A stretch of DNA of 64,000 bases, taken from positions 95,665 to 159,664 of the IMG/VR virus record IMGVR_UViG_3300017971_000201. The stretch is one strand, 5' to 3'. The notes below the pieces were generated by a model. That model saw only the letters and a list, made by a program, of their open reading frames with translations, had not been told where the DNA came from and made no database searches. Below are positions 33,522 to 41,781 of this stretch, piece by piece. Made by a program: the position numbers and the translations under genes. Positions within the stretch are counted from its first letter, which is position 1. Every line of letters starts with the position of its first letter. The stretch is from a virus.

Positions 33522-33954
33522 TCGGCAGGCGTCATAACAGGCTCTTGGGAGCCAGCTCCCGGCCCTGGGAGCGCGATCTCAGCCGGCGCGGACCACGAGC
33601 CCTCGGCCAGACGATCGAACCACACGCGGGCTCTCAGGCCGCCGGAACGATACTAAAGGACTTACGACAACGCTCGGGGATCACCGCGTCCCCCAAGCGT
33701 TTACGACAGGCTCGCACGGGCTCGCGCGTGAGCCCTCCCGGGCTCCGCCGGGAGCGAAATCGGCCTCCAGGCCGATCGCCGCAGTCGCGCGCGCCGCCCC
33801 GCGCAGGCGCTCGCGCCGGCGAGGAGAAGAGATCTTCTGCTGAGACAAGAGATTGTGCGCCACAACTCCGGCGTGAGAACCGGGCGGTCGGTTGTTGGAA
33901 GGGATGGCACGAGGCGTGCGAAGGAGACTACCGCTCACCAGCCCGGAGGAAGAC
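33522..33954. other. Intergenic region rich in stem-loops
   Basis: About 430 nt between divergent genes. Contains several short palindromes (GGGCTCGCGCGTGAGCCC, CTCCCGGGCTCCGCCGGGAG, CGGCCTCCAGGCCG, GAAGAGATCTTC) and one AAGGACTTACG (33657-33667). No convincing gene and no TAGAAC promoter on the plus strand; may hold regulatory RNA or terminators. Confidence 0.5.
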
Positions 33955-34473
33955 GTGCTCTCCATGCAGCTCACCCAGACCGTTCGGCTCCGCCTCGTCC
34001 TCGGCCTCGAGATCGAGGGCGGCGCCACCAGCTCCATCTTCCCGGCCGTGGAGAAGGCCCTCCACAGCCGGAGCAAACTGGCCGCAGCCGTCGAGGCCGT
34101 GGTCGACGGGGACGACCCGGACCGCTATGAGTCCTACATCGACTACCTCGTCTGCCAGGTCTTCCCGTCGTTCGGGCCGGCCTGCTTCGCCTTCTACGCA
34201 GGTGGCGGGCTCCAGCTCCGCGAGCAGATCACGGCAGCTGGCCGCGACAAGCTCGAGGCGATCCTGCTCGCCGCCCTGTGGACGACCGAGGTGTTCTACG
34301 AGCACCAGCACCAGTGCTACTGGAACGACGTGCGCGTGCTGCTCGAGCGGAACCTCGAGCCGATCGTGGTCCGGTGGTGGCCAGCCGGCGTCCCGGTCAG
34401 CGACGACGCCATCACGTCGCTCGGCGCGCTCCTCGACGCTCGGGGAGAGGTGTTCTCACTACCGGCCGCGTAG
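33955..34473 (+). CDS. Hypothetical protein with AVDxLA-like C-terminus
   Basis: 172 aa. GTG at 33955 follows CGGAGGAAG; ATG at 33964 is the alternative. Helical; ends DDAITSLGALLDARGEVFSL, a motif variant. Function unknown. Confidence 0.65.
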   Translation: MLSMQLTQTVRLRLVLGLEIEGGATSSIFPAVEKALHSRSKLAAAVEAVVDGDDPDRYESYIDYLVCQVFPSFGPACFAFYAGGGLQLREQITAAGRDKLEAILLAALWTTEVFYEHQHQCYWNDVRVLLERNLEPIVVRWWPAGVPVSDDAITSLGALLDARGEVFSLPAA

Positions 34474-34490
34474 GTAGGATAGAGCGCGAC

Positions 34491-34706
34491 ATGCAGCTCT
34501 ACATGGCGCTACGACAAAGCGGAGTGCCGGCCGCTCGACGGGAGCCGGCAAACGACAACGAGCCGTACGCGGTCATGTGGGGCGAGCTTGGCATCTACGT
34601 GATGTACCGAGGCGACGGGCCAGAGGGTCACGACGCTCGATGGGCCGACGCGGAGTCGTTCTCCGATTGGGAAGTGGTCACCCAGCTGGAGAGTCTGCTG
34701 GAGTGA
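34491..34706 (+). CDS. Small hypothetical protein
   Basis: 71 aa, ATG. Ends SDWEVVTQLESLLE, weakly like the motif. Function unknown. Confidence 0.55.
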   Translation: MQLYMALRQSGVPAARREPANDNEPYAVMWGELGIYVMYRGDGPEGHDARWADAESFSDWEVVTQLESLLE

Positions 34707-34707
34707 G

Positions 34708-34980
34708 CTACGGCAGCGCCTCGTTGATGAAGACCTTGCCGGTCCAGAGACCGGTCTCGGAGTCCTTCTCCAGATGAAGCTCGGTGATCGTGCCGGTGGT
34801 CTCACCAATCGCGCTCATGCCGGATTCGACCTTCGTGTAGGCCGCATCTCGTCTCGCCTCACCAGCCGTCAGGTTGGGCTGGTAGACGTTGATGACGGCG
34901 TTCTGCTCCGTCTCAGCCTTCTCCAGGGCTTCCTTCAGGGCGTCCTGCTGTGCCTGCGTCAGTGTGATCTGGGCCATCAT
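34708..34980 (-). CDS. Hypothetical protein near fibre genes
   Basis: 90 aa, two successive ATGs, AGGAGGAG upstream. Helical N-terminus (TQAQQDALKEALEKAETEQN) then a beta-rich end (TITELHLEKDSETGLWTGKV). May be a fibre-assembly or virion accessory protein, by context only. Confidence 0.6.
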   Translation of the reverse strand: MMAQITLTQAQQDALKEALEKAETEQNAVINVYQPNLTAGEARRDAAYTKVESGMSAIGETTGTITELHLEKDSETGLWTGKVFINEALP

Positions 34981-35209
34981 TCTCCTCCTTGGGCACCCAT
35001 TCTAAGAAGTGCTTGCCCCCCACATCTCTAAGACCGATTTCCGTACCAGGCCACTCGTGACCGTGGGCTGTCAGCACGTCCTTTATTCCGTCGTTGGTTC
35101 TCTTCTTCGCTTCCGCGATTGCCCTCTGCTCCGTTTCGGCGAGAAGGGCGACGTAGTCGGCCTCGACCTTGCTGACCTCTACGCTGATCTTCTTAGGCTC
35201 GTCTGACAT
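34913..35209 (-). CDS. Hypothetical protein near fibre genes
   Basis: 98 aa, overlapping the next gene by 68 nt. N-terminal helix KVEADYVALLAETEQRAIAE. ATG start directly after the fibre-like gene stop. Function unknown. Confidence 0.55.
   Translation of the reverse strand: MSDEPKKISVEVSKVEADYVALLAETEQRAIAEAKKRTNDGIKDVLTAHGHEWPGTEIGLRDVGGKHFLEWVPKEENDGPDHTDAGTAGRPEGSPGEG
34999..35004 (-). promoter_or_regulatory. -10 candidate TAGAAT
   Basis: TTAGAAT, 6 nt, then a short leader with AGGAGGAG before the ATG at 34980. Inside the upstream gene. Confidence 0.35.
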
Positions 35210-36244
35210 CTAGCCCCACAGCGGAACGTAGCGCGTGTTTCCGTTGACGATGAGTTCCAGCCAGCCAAGCTGCGCGATACCCGCACCGGCTGGAACATTG
35301 CCCAGCACCGCACCACTGGAACCGAGCGCCGTAGCGCCACCGAGAGCCAGCTTTCCGTAGCCGGTCCCACCATCCGTAACTCTGACAACGCCGGCCGAAT
35401 CTCGCTTGACCCCAGCGTCAGGCGACCCGCTTGGCGACGATGTGGCGCTCCACACCATGTCCAGGTCGTTGCGGAAGATGACGATCTTCCTCTCCCCATC
35501 GAACCGAAGACGTTCGGAGGCCCCGAACCAATAACGGACGGATCCCAGGCCGGTGCTGGAAAGGATAGTGCGTCCAGCGCTGATGGTGACGTCCCCGCCA
35601 GGCCCGGACCCTCGCCCGTTACCAGCGGTAATGCCGACGGAGCCGCCCCGACCACTGGTGCCCGCCTCGCCACCCTGCACGGCCGCTCTGCCGCCGTTTC
35701 CGCCAGCATTGTAGGCGTAGCCGCCTAAAAGCTCGGCCTCACCTGCCTCACCGCCGGCCGACACGCCTCCCTGCATCTGGACCCTAGCGCCATCGAACCC
35801 GCTCGTGGTATCTCCAGGACGCAGGTAGATGCCACCGGCGCCGTAGTTCGGGGCAGCCGCCGTCCTGATGTATACGGTGTAACCTTCGAGCGGGCTGTAA
35901 AGCCCAGCACTGCTCACGCCGGGCACCGCCGGAGAGAGCGTGACCGTCCTAGAGCCATTAGTAGCAGAGACCTCGTACGCCTCCAGATCTCCACGGCCTG
36001 TCCCGCCGTCAGTGACCTTGACGACACCGGCGGCTTCGCGGGTGAGCCCGACGTCTGGTGAGGTTCCGAAGACCACCTGGTCGCCGTCGGAAACGACAAT
36101 GTTCCGACCACCGGTGGTCTGCCCCTCAACCAGAGTGTCTTGCAGAGTGCCGGCGCCGCCCGTGTTCAGCTTCGTCTGAACAGACGAATCGAGCTTGGCC
36201 TCGGAGATCGTTCCGTCGTTAAGCTGTGGTCCAAAGATTCCCAC
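35210..36244 (-). CDS. Tail-fibre-like virion protein
   Basis: 344 aa. The start (MGIFGPQLNDGTISEAKLDS) and two GVVKVTDGGTG / GVVRVTDGGTG repeats are typical of phage tail-fibre and receptor-binding proteins. The centre is Gly-rich (GGNGGRAAVQGGEAGTSGRG), suggesting a collagen-like or beta-helical shaft. Would act at the virion surface in host recognition. Adhesin specificity cannot be read from the sequence. Confidence 0.78.
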   Translation of the reverse strand: MGIFGPQLNDGTISEAKLDSSVQTKLNTGGAGTLQDTLVEGQTTGGRNIVVSDGDQVVFGTSPDVGLTREAAGVVKVTDGGTGRGDLEAYEVSATNGSRTVTLSPAVPGVSSAGLYSPLEGYTVYIRTAAAPNYGAGGIYLRPGDTTSGFDGARVQMQGGVSAGGEAGEAELLGGYAYNAGGNGGRAAVQGGEAGTSGRGGSVGITAGNGRGSGPGGDVTISAGRTILSSTGLGSVRYWFGASERLRFDGERKIVIFRNDLDMVWSATSSPSGSPDAGVKRDSAGVVRVTDGGTGYGKLALGGATALGSSGAVLGNVPAGAGIAQLGWLELIVNGNTRYVPLWG

Positions 36245-36253
36245 GGTGACCTC

Positions 36254-36886
36254 CTATTCGTAGTAGAACGTGACCCGCGCTCCCGCAGGCAACGTGAACG
36301 GTACGTCGAGCCAGGTGAGGGTGGTACCACTGACAGTGAAGAAGGTCGGGGAGTCGTACTCGACGCCCTCGATGAAGAGCGGCCACACGTCCGCCTCCTC
36401 GGGCTCGCGCGTGAGAGTGAAGACCGTCTGCCCAGCCGTGGCCGTGAACTTGTCCACCACTCGGCCGATCGCTCCGCCGCTTCCAGGATCAGGCAGCGTG
36501 GTGGCGCCGATGATCTTGTTGATGAACGCCTTGACCTCGCCGACCTGGCCGGGCAGGGCAGAGAACTCCATCTTCCTGATCTCGGGCAGGCCGGAGAACG
36601 TCATGATCCCGTTGGCGTGCATACTGAACGTCAGGTCGGTGTTGTCGTTCAGGCGCACCTGGATGTCGCCGTCGGTTCGCAGCATGAAGAACGTCTGCTT
36701 CGCGCCTGACTCGGCCGGCTGAACAGGCAGGGTCACCGGCTTGAGGACATCGCCCGGCTCGATCGTGACGCTCAGCTGGTTGTGCTGATCCTGATCGTCG
36801 AGATAGAAGTCGTAAGCCTTCGAGGCTAACGCGCCGCCCTCGGTGGACCCGCCGATCGTAGCTCGAACCGATGTGCGAACAGCCAT
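36254..36886 (-). CDS. Virion-associated beta-rich protein
   Basis: 210 aa. Beta-strand rich with FTLTREPEEADVWPLFIEGV and TLTWLDVPFTLPAGARVTFY, patterns common in phage tail or decoration proteins. Precedes the fibre-like gene by 9 nt. ATG with GAGGAGG upstream. Confidence 0.68.
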   Translation of the reverse strand: MAVRTSVRATIGGSTEGGALASKAYDFYLDDQDQHNQLSVTIEPGDVLKPVTLPVQPAESGAKQTFFMLRTDGDIQVRLNDNTDLTFSMHANGIMTFSGLPEIRKMEFSALPGQVGEVKAFINKIIGATTLPDPGSGGAIGRVVDKFTATAGQTVFTLTREPEEADVWPLFIEGVEYDSPTFFTVSGTTLTWLDVPFTLPAGARVTFYYE

Positions 36887-36910
36887 GCGCAGACCCTCCT
36901 CGCAGGAGGC

Positions 36911-36916
36911 ATTCTA
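36911..36916 (-). promoter_or_regulatory. -10 candidate TAGAAT
   Basis: TTGTAGAAT, then a short leader with GAGGAGG before the ATG at 36886; probably drives the fibre operon. The GGG of the accessory-gene promoters is absent. Confidence 0.45.
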
Positions 36917-37222
36917 CAAGGCAGCCCTGGAGGAGTCCCGTGCTAGTAGGCCCAGGCGTCTCGCTGGTGCTTGAAGCGGGCAGGCCCAGGCGTCTCGCTG
37001 GTGCTTGAAGCGGGCCGGGCCACCCAGGAGGGTCACAGCATCGAGCGGCAGTGGAACCGAGACGTAGAGCCCTTCCAGGTCCCGGAACACCCGGCGGCGG
37101 GCGCTCTCGAGCCACGCGAAGCCGCACTGGTGGCAGTAGGATCCATGGTGCTCCTCGACGTGGTTCTGCCAGCAGGCGACCGCCTGCCGGAGCGTGACCC
37201 GGACTCGGATCGGTGGGTTCAC
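36914..37222 (-). CDS. Small zinc-ribbon-like protein with AVDxLA-like motif
   Basis: 102 aa; GTG at 37222 lies 6 nt after GGGTAGAAC. CHQCG could bind zinc; LPLDAVTLLGGPARF is a motif variant. A 34-bp duplication at the 3' end shifts the frame and replaces a short DAWAY ending by about 20 extra residues. Confidence 0.6.
   Translation of the reverse strand: MNPPIRVRVTLRQAVACWQNHVEEHHGSYCHQCGFAWLESARRRVFRDLEGLYVSVPLPLDAVTLLGGPARFKHQRDAWACPLQAPARRLGLLARDSSRAAL
36948..37015. repeat. Perfect 34-bp tandem duplication
   Basis: 36948-36981 and 36982-37015 are identical (AGGCCCAGGCGTCTCGCTGG...). The length is not a multiple of three, so it alters the C-terminus of the gene it lies in. Probably recent. 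Confidence 0.95.
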
Positions 37223-37228
37223 AGCCAC

Positions 37229-37237
37229 GTTCTACCC
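37229..37237 (-). promoter_or_regulatory. Leaderless promoter GGGTAGAAC (divergent pair)
   Basis: Perfect copy 6 nt before the GTG at 37222; only 9 bp from the oppositely oriented copy at 37247. Confidence 0.7.
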
Positions 37238-37246
37238 GGCGGTCCG

Positions 37247-37255
37247 GGGTAGAAC
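37247..37255 (+). promoter_or_regulatory. Leaderless promoter GGGTAGAAC (divergent pair)
   Basis: Perfect copy 6 nt before the ATG at 37262. No room for an independent -35 element, because the opposite promoter and gene occupy it. Confidence 0.7.
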
Positions 37256-37261
37256 GATGGC

Positions 37262-37597
37262 ATGATGAAGCTGGTGATGACCTGCGGATGGTGCGGGAAG
37301 CGCGAGGAGCGCATGGTCATCCCCCAGGCGAGGATTGAGCTGCCGGACGGATGGGTGACTCGACCCACCTCACCGGTAGCCGGGTTCCTTCTGGCCGGCC
37401 TGGAGGACGAGCGCGTCTTCTGCTCTCAAGAGTGCCGTCTCAATCGAATCGACACCGAGAAGGACATCGCGAAGAAGGCCCAGAGGGAGGGCGAGCGAGT
37501 CGCGCGGGAACTCTTCCAGAGGGAGCTGCGGGCCGAGCTTCATCGCGCGCGAGGAGCGGTCATCGCGCTGGCGGAGATAGTCGAAGACGAACCGTGA
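37262..37597 (+). CDS. Zinc-ribbon small protein
   Basis: 111 aa, leaderless ATG. CGWCGK at residues 8-13 and CSQEC in the middle could form a treble-clef-like site, followed by a long basic helix (KKAQREGERVARELFQREL). Starts a plus-strand run of four overlapping genes. Function unknown. Confidence 0.68.
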   Translation: MMKLVMTCGWCGKREERMVIPQARIELPDGWVTRPTSPVAGFLLAGLEDERVFCSQECRLNRIDTEKDIAKKAQREGERVARELFQRELRAELHRARGAVIALAEIVEDEP

Positions 37598-38106
37598 GCC
37601 GCACGATCGAGGACATCTTCGACCTGCTCGAGCGACACGACGGCAAGAACATCAGCGCTCACGCCATGGGCGGCTTCCTCCTTCGCCACTTCGCCGAGAT
37701 CCTCTCCAACGTGGGCGATCGGAAGCGGCACGCCGGTCGCGAGCCCTACAACCTGGCCTGCGAGTGGCACGCCATCGCCAGACCGCTCTACACCGACGTT
37801 GCCGACTTCAACATCAGCGCCGAAGCACCTGACGCCCTCATCGAAGCGCACGCGGACGGTGTAGACCTATCCGAGTGGATCAGGTGTCGCTGCAAGGAGC
37901 AGCCCGAGGGAATGCTGGCCGCGAAGATCAACGTCCACGCCACCGTGCTGATGCTGTGCTCGCTCAACCAGGAGGGCCGGCGCCCCGATGACCCGGCCGA
38001 CCTGAGCAGCGACGACGCCGTCCGAGTGATCAAGTTCATCCACGAGATGATCTGCGCGCAGATCCCAGCCGTGGACCTGCTGGGAGCGCTGGCCGATGGC
38101 GAGTGA
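37594..38106 (+). CDS. Hypothetical protein with C-terminal AVDxLA motif
   Basis: 170 aa, GTG start overlapping the previous stop. Ends CAQIPAVDLLGALADGE. Contains NVHATVLMLCSLNQEGR. Function unknown. Confidence 0.66.
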   Translation: MSRTIEDIFDLLERHDGKNISAHAMGGFLLRHFAEILSNVGDRKRHAGREPYNLACEWHAIARPLYTDVADFNISAEAPDALIEAHADGVDLSEWIRCRCKEQPEGMLAAKINVHATVLMLCSLNQEGRRPDDPADLSSDDAVRVIKFIHEMICAQIPAVDLLGALADGE

Positions 38107-38353
38107 CGGCGAGCTGTGGGAGTGCGCGCTGGTGGTCGAGACCATCTCCAAGAATCGGACGCCGGGCGTCGTCCTGTCGGCTGACGAATCTGTGATCCGA
38201 TCCGTCCTCCGGTCCAGGCCGCCGTGCCCATGCGGGAACTGCGCCGAGCTGTGGATCTTCTCCCCCGATGGACATTCGTTCGACGGCAGACTCGTCTGGC
38301 CCTGCCAGGTCGAGCTGAGAAACGCCGTCGATCAGCTGGGCAAGCTCGCATGA
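38096..38353 (+). CDS. Small protein with C-terminal AVDxLA motif
   Basis: 85 aa; overlaps neighbours on both sides. CPCGNC could bind metal; the protein ends exactly with the motif, LRNAVDQLGKLA. Confidence 0.66.
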   Translation: MASDGELWECALVVETISKNRTPGVVLSADESVIRSVLRSRPPCPCGNCAELWIFSPDGHSFDGRLVWPCQVELRNAVDQLGKLA

Positions 38354-38715
38354 TCGACCCCGACTACCACACGCCCGAGAACGCCGAGGTTCGGCTGAAC
38401 AAGCTGCTCGAGAACTATCTCCGCCGCGAGCCTTACCGGCCGGTCGTTCTGCACGCGCTGCGGGAGACGTTCAAGGAGAGGTTCCCGAACCTGGCCGAGA
38501 ACTACGACATCCGTATCAAGTGGTACTGGCAGCCCGGCGATGCCGAGGAGCCATCCATCGGCAAGGTGACAGTCTTCGAGCTGTCAGCCGTGGATCGACT
38601 CGCGCGAGTGGCTAACCCGCGAGACGAGGTCCGCGACTGCGTCGAGGCTTGCCCTTCCGGGCCTCGAGCCCGAAGAACATCCGGGGGTGGTGGTTCCAGC
38701 CGCCGATCGCCTTGA
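38350..38715 (+). CDS. Small protein with AVDxLA motif
   Basis: 121 aa, ATG overlapping the previous stop. ELSAVDRLARVANPRDEV sits near residue 80; the low-complexity tail beyond it overlaps the convergent gene by about 100 nt and may be spurious extension. Confidence 0.6.
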   Translation: MIDPDYHTPENAEVRLNKLLENYLRREPYRPVVLHALRETFKERFPNLAENYDIRIKWYWQPGDAEEPSIGKVTVFELSAVDRLARVANPRDEVRDCVEACPSGPRARRTSGGGGSSRRSP

Positions 38716-39103
38716 ACACGGCCCGGCCCGACATCCCGCAGCCCTCCCACCACTCGATCGTGCCCTTCGGTCCGGTCATCTCGGCGATGTAGCCGGCCTC
38801 GTTGTCGGCTCGCCGTACCCGGCACATGTAGTGGCCGCCGTGCTTGGTCGCGGCCCCGTTACGCTCCTCGGAGACGTAGGCCCGCGTCGTGATCCCGATG
38901 ACCGACGTCCACTCGCGCGGCGGCGGCGGCAGCGCGAGCACCTCCTTGCGCCGCTTCTTCAGCGACGAGCACAGGCCGCTGACGCCGAGCCCGTGCCCCG
39001 TCTTCGCCGCGTCCTCCAGGAGTTGTGCGGTCGCCCGCTGCTTCCCCTTGAACCTCGCGAGCGCTTGCCGGTAGAGATTGCCGTAGAACGTCTTGCCGGA
39101 CAT
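38612..39103 (-). CDS. Hypothetical basic protein
   Basis: 163 aa; ATG at 39103 with GAGGAGG upstream, behind a GGGTAGAAC promoter. Basic N-terminus (YRQALARFKGKQRATAQLL), Trp/Gly-rich middle. No family recognised. Confidence 0.62.
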   Translation of the reverse strand: MSGKTFYGNLYRQALARFKGKQRATAQLLEDAAKTGHGLGVSGLCSSLKKRRKEVLALPPPPREWTSVIGITTRAYVSEERNGAATKHGGHYMCRVRRADNEAGYIAEMTGPKGTIEWWEGCGMSGRAVFKAIGGWNHHPRMFFGLEARKGKPRRSRGPRLAG

Positions 39104-39124
39104 CAGAACCTCCTCATCCAAGAG

Positions 39125-39133
39125 GTTCTACCC
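39125..39133 (-). promoter_or_regulatory. Extended -10 promoter GGGTAGAAC
   Basis: Perfect copy with a short leader carrying GAGGAGG before the ATG at 39103. Overlaps the end of the gene upstream. Confidence 0.55.
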
Positions 39134-39418
39134 AGGTTCGTCGCCGTCCAGCGCGCCCAATCGGGTAACCGCATCCACGCCCATCAGCTCGTCGAGCTGC
39201 CGGAGCCGGATCTTGACCGCCCGCCGCGTGCTGGGATGCAGGTGCTTGCGGGACAGACCGGCTCGCAGACCATCTCGGACAGCTTCGAGAAAGAACCGAT
39301 CGGCCACCGTCGCCCGGCCCCTGTGCATGACGTAGCTGCCCACGATCCGTGTCCTGTTGCCGCCCACGTGCCAGCAGTGGTCAGTGTTCGCCCCTGGCCA
39401 GCGTGGTCTGAACGCCAT
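39128..39418 (-). CDS. Small basic protein with C-terminal AVDxLA motif
   Basis: 96 aa; ATG at 39418 in a palindromic CATG shared with the divergent gene. Ends MGVDAVTRLGALDGDEPG. Basic helix KHLHPSTRRAVKIRLRQLDE before it. Confidence 0.62.
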   Translation of the reverse strand: MAFRPRWPGANTDHCWHVGGNRTRIVGSYVMHRGRATVADRFFLEAVRDGLRAGLSRKHLHPSTRRAVKIRLRQLDELMGVDAVTRLGALDGDEPG

Positions 39419-39650
39419 GGTCAGCGCTGACTGGATCATCCGCACCATCCTGGACGTGAACTCGATCGTGATCGCCCGCTTCCACGAAGGCGAACTCGTG
39501 CGCTGGCGTCACGGATCAGAGCGCGGAACGCTCTGCATGGTCGAGCGCGTGTTCATGGGGCAAATACTCGCCCGGCCCGTGAACGACCTAGACGTGATCT
39601 GGGTCGCCGGGCCGGACGATCTGCGCCACGAGTGGGAGCCCGAGGACTAG
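39417..39650 (+). CDS. SH3-like small protein without motif
   Basis: 77 aa. FHEGELVRWRHGSERGTLCM resembles the barrel of its many neighbours, but the AVDxLA motif is missing. The start codon abuts the palindrome GGTCAGCGCTGACT. Confidence 0.58.
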   Translation: MVSADWIIRTILDVNSIVIARFHEGELVRWRHGSERGTLCMVERVFMGQILARPVNDLDVIWVAGPDDLRHEWEPED

Positions 39651-40669
39651 AGGAGCTTGTAGGAGATGCCGATGTCGTCGAGGTTCCACTCCGCCGTGTA
39701 GGCTCCTGCCATCGTGGCAGCGCGCAGTCTGAAATCCGCGTAGCTCGGCGCGAACAGCCTGGAGTTGGCGGCGAACACCACCGTTGCCTTCACCCCATCG
39801 ACGGCCAACTCGGCCTCGACGGTCGGAATCGTCGTCCCAACCTGGCGCCCGTAGAACGATGCGGTATGCCACGCACCATCCACGGGTAGCGCCAGACCAG
39901 CGGGGAGGCCGCCGGGAAGAATCGGGGCGATCTCGTGCAGGGGCATCGTGGCGGGCGGCGTCACCGTGTCGACCGTCTCCAGCCACCGAATCACCAGGTC
40001 TTGGCCCGACATGAGCCCGTTGCAGAGCAGCCTGATCTCGACGGGAGTCCCGGTTGTCCCGACCCCCAGCAGGTTGGAGGGGAGCATGAACCTGAAGCGG
40101 GCGTAAAACTCGGAAGCCTCCGACTCTGTTCCACCGCCGCCGCCAGGGAGCCCCTGTTGGTTGACGACGTAGCCGAAAGCGTAACCGGAGGAAGAACCGC
40201 CGGGCACCGCGAGCTTCTGCTCCAGCGAGTTCGGCGAAGAGACGCCGTTCGCCTCGACCGTCAAGGAGGCAGCACCAGCAGACCCGTAAGCCGAAACGAT
40301 GGAGTTCAGGTTCGTGTTGTAGGTGTGACGGTTCGGCTCCGCCGGGGTGACATCCGGCAACAGCCCGGCCGCGAATGCATCGAACGCTTGACTGTAGACC
40401 AGTACGGGCTCGGTCTGCACGGTCGCGACACCGTTGTTGCGGGCGATGGCCTCTTCGGCCGCGCGCTTGTCGCTGGCCGGCACGTCCTTGAAGTCGATGA
40501 TCACCGAGAGCAGCTTCCCGTTGGCGTCCCTGACGTGCTCGACGGTGGTCTTCTCCTTGTCTGCGCCGGTGAGCGCGGACGTCATCACATCTGTGATCTC
40601 CGCAGCCGTCTGGTCGGCGAGGAGACAGCACTCGGGATCCGTTGTCAGGTCGACCTTGGTAGCTGCCAT
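39647..40669 (-). CDS. Virion protein with lectin-like C-terminal domain
   Basis: 340 aa. The C-terminal half (FYARFRFMLPSN, GAWHTASFYGRQVG, AEWNLDDIGISYKLL) has the beta-sandwich pattern of LamG/concanavalin-type domains used in phage fibres. The N-terminal 110 residues look like a virion-attachment region. GGGAGG site before ATG. No AVDxLA motif, as in other structural proteins. Confidence 0.66.
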   Translation of the reverse strand: MAATKVDLTTDPECCLLADQTAAEITDVMTSALTGADKEKTTVEHVRDANGKLLSVIIDFKDVPASDKRAAEEAIARNNGVATVQTEPVLVYSQAFDAFAAGLLPDVTPAEPNRHTYNTNLNSIVSAYGSAGAASLTVEANGVSSPNSLEQKLAVPGGSSSGYAFGYVVNQQGLPGGGGGTESEASEFYARFRFMLPSNLLGVGTTGTPVEIRLLCNGLMSGQDLVIRWLETVDTVTPPATMPLHEIAPILPGGLPAGLALPVDGAWHTASFYGRQVGTTIPTVEAELAVDGVKATVVFAANSRLFAPSYADFRLRAATMAGAYTAEWNLDDIGISYKLL

Positions 40670-40736
40670 TGGTCCATTCCTCCCTGTAGTTGAGCCCCAT
40701 CATCCTACGAAGGGGAGCCCATCCGCGCCAGCGGAG

Positions 40737-40979
40737 TTAGCCGAGATCGGCGGCCAGTTCTCCGAGCCGCTCGACGACGCTGATTGGCCCTATGCGCGGG
40801 CCGGCATTGAGCTTGTGCATCCGCTGCGACCGCTCAGATGAGTCCTGGCTCACGAGCACGCACGGCCGGCCACCCTCCCAGCCGATCGACCGCACGGTCC
40901 CCCTCACCGGACCCTCCTCATCGGCCAGGCGCAGCCACACGTGGTCGCCGATGTCGTATGGGTGACGGTTCCAGATCAC
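40737..40979 (-). CDS. SH3-like small protein with C-terminal AVDxLA motif
   Basis: 80 aa, GTG start in GTGA overlap. IGDHVWLRLADEEGPVRGTV gives the barrel; ends IGPISVVERLGELAADLG. Last of seven overlapping genes running from 43386. Confidence 0.68.
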   Translation of the reverse strand: MIWNRHPYDIGDHVWLRLADEEGPVRGTVRSIGWEGGRPCVLVSQDSSERSQRMHKLNAGPRIGPISVVERLGELAADLG

Positions 40980-41230
40980 CGAGTCAGGTCCCCCAACCGC
41001 TCCACGGCCGGCACCGGGAGCACGTGTTGCGAGGGGATTTCCTTGAGCAGTCCTCGTAACCGACCGCCATTGTCCGTGAAGAGCACGTCGTAGCACACGC
41101 GCCCGGTCTTGTGATTCACCCGAACGTGGCAGACACGGCCGCGCGCTCGGAGGCCGACATTCGGCACGTAGTGGATGACATCGTCGCCGACCTCGAACTC
41201 GACCTCGAACCCGGGCTCCTCGTCGCTCAC
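40976..41230 (-). CDS. SH3-like small protein with C-terminal AVDxLA motif
   Basis: 84 aa, GTG start overlapping the previous stop. VGDDVIHYVPNVGLRARGRV barrel; ends PVPAVERLGDLTR. Close in plan to its downstream neighbour, suggesting duplication. Confidence 0.68.
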   Translation of the reverse strand: MSDEEPGFEVEFEVGDDVIHYVPNVGLRARGRVCHVRVNHKTGRVCYDVLFTDNGGRLRGLLKEIPSQHVLPVPAVERLGDLTR

Positions 41231-41781
41231 AGCAGGATCCAGTCGCTCGGGAAGCCGTAGTCCTCGGGGCGCGGGCGCGGCTCTTTTTCTGATGGCGCCC
41301 TTTTCTGCGCATCTGAGCGCCCCTCGGCTGCCTTATCCGGCGGGAGATAGAGCACTTCCCGCTTGGAGAACTCCCGGAACGCCGCGAACGGGTCGTCAGC
41401 GCTGACCTCGGGCTTGCGTTCCTCCTCGAGCATCAGCTCGCGCTCGCGCCGGATTGTGCCCCAGCCTTCCTCGATGATCCCCCGAAACAGACGCTCGAAG
41501 AGCGGCTGCTCTTCGGCCATCACGTGGGCCTTGATCACCTTCATGGCCTCGGTCAGCTGGGGAACGAAGCCGGAGCGCTTCAGCTCGCGGTAGCGCTTCC
41601 GGTCTGCCCGGCCGCCAAGAGGGGTCTCGCCGGCGATCTCGTCGATGATCCCGAGGCCGCGCAGCTCGTCGATCGCCCCCATCACCCACAGCGCGGTCTG
41701 GGGGTCGTAGGGCGCCGGGCTGCGGCCGAAGTCTCCGTAGCCGTCGTCGTAGCCGTGGCCGGGATAGAACTCAGGAGCCAT
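41227..41781 (-). CDS. Hypothetical protein
   Basis: 184 aa, ATG inside the end of the upstream gene. An internal MGAIDELRGLGIIDEI is weakly motif-like. Charged helical centre; EVSADDPF encoded across a TCAGCGCTGA palindrome. Function unknown. Confidence 0.6.
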   Translation of the reverse strand: MAPEFYPGHGYDDGYGDFGRSPAPYDPQTALWVMGAIDELRGLGIIDEIAGETPLGGRADRKRYRELKRSGFVPQLTEAMKVIKAHVMAEEQPLFERLFRGIIEEGWGTIRRERELMLEEERKPEVSADDPFAAFREFSKREVLYLPPDKAAEGRSDAQKRAPSEKEPRPRPEDYGFPSDWILL

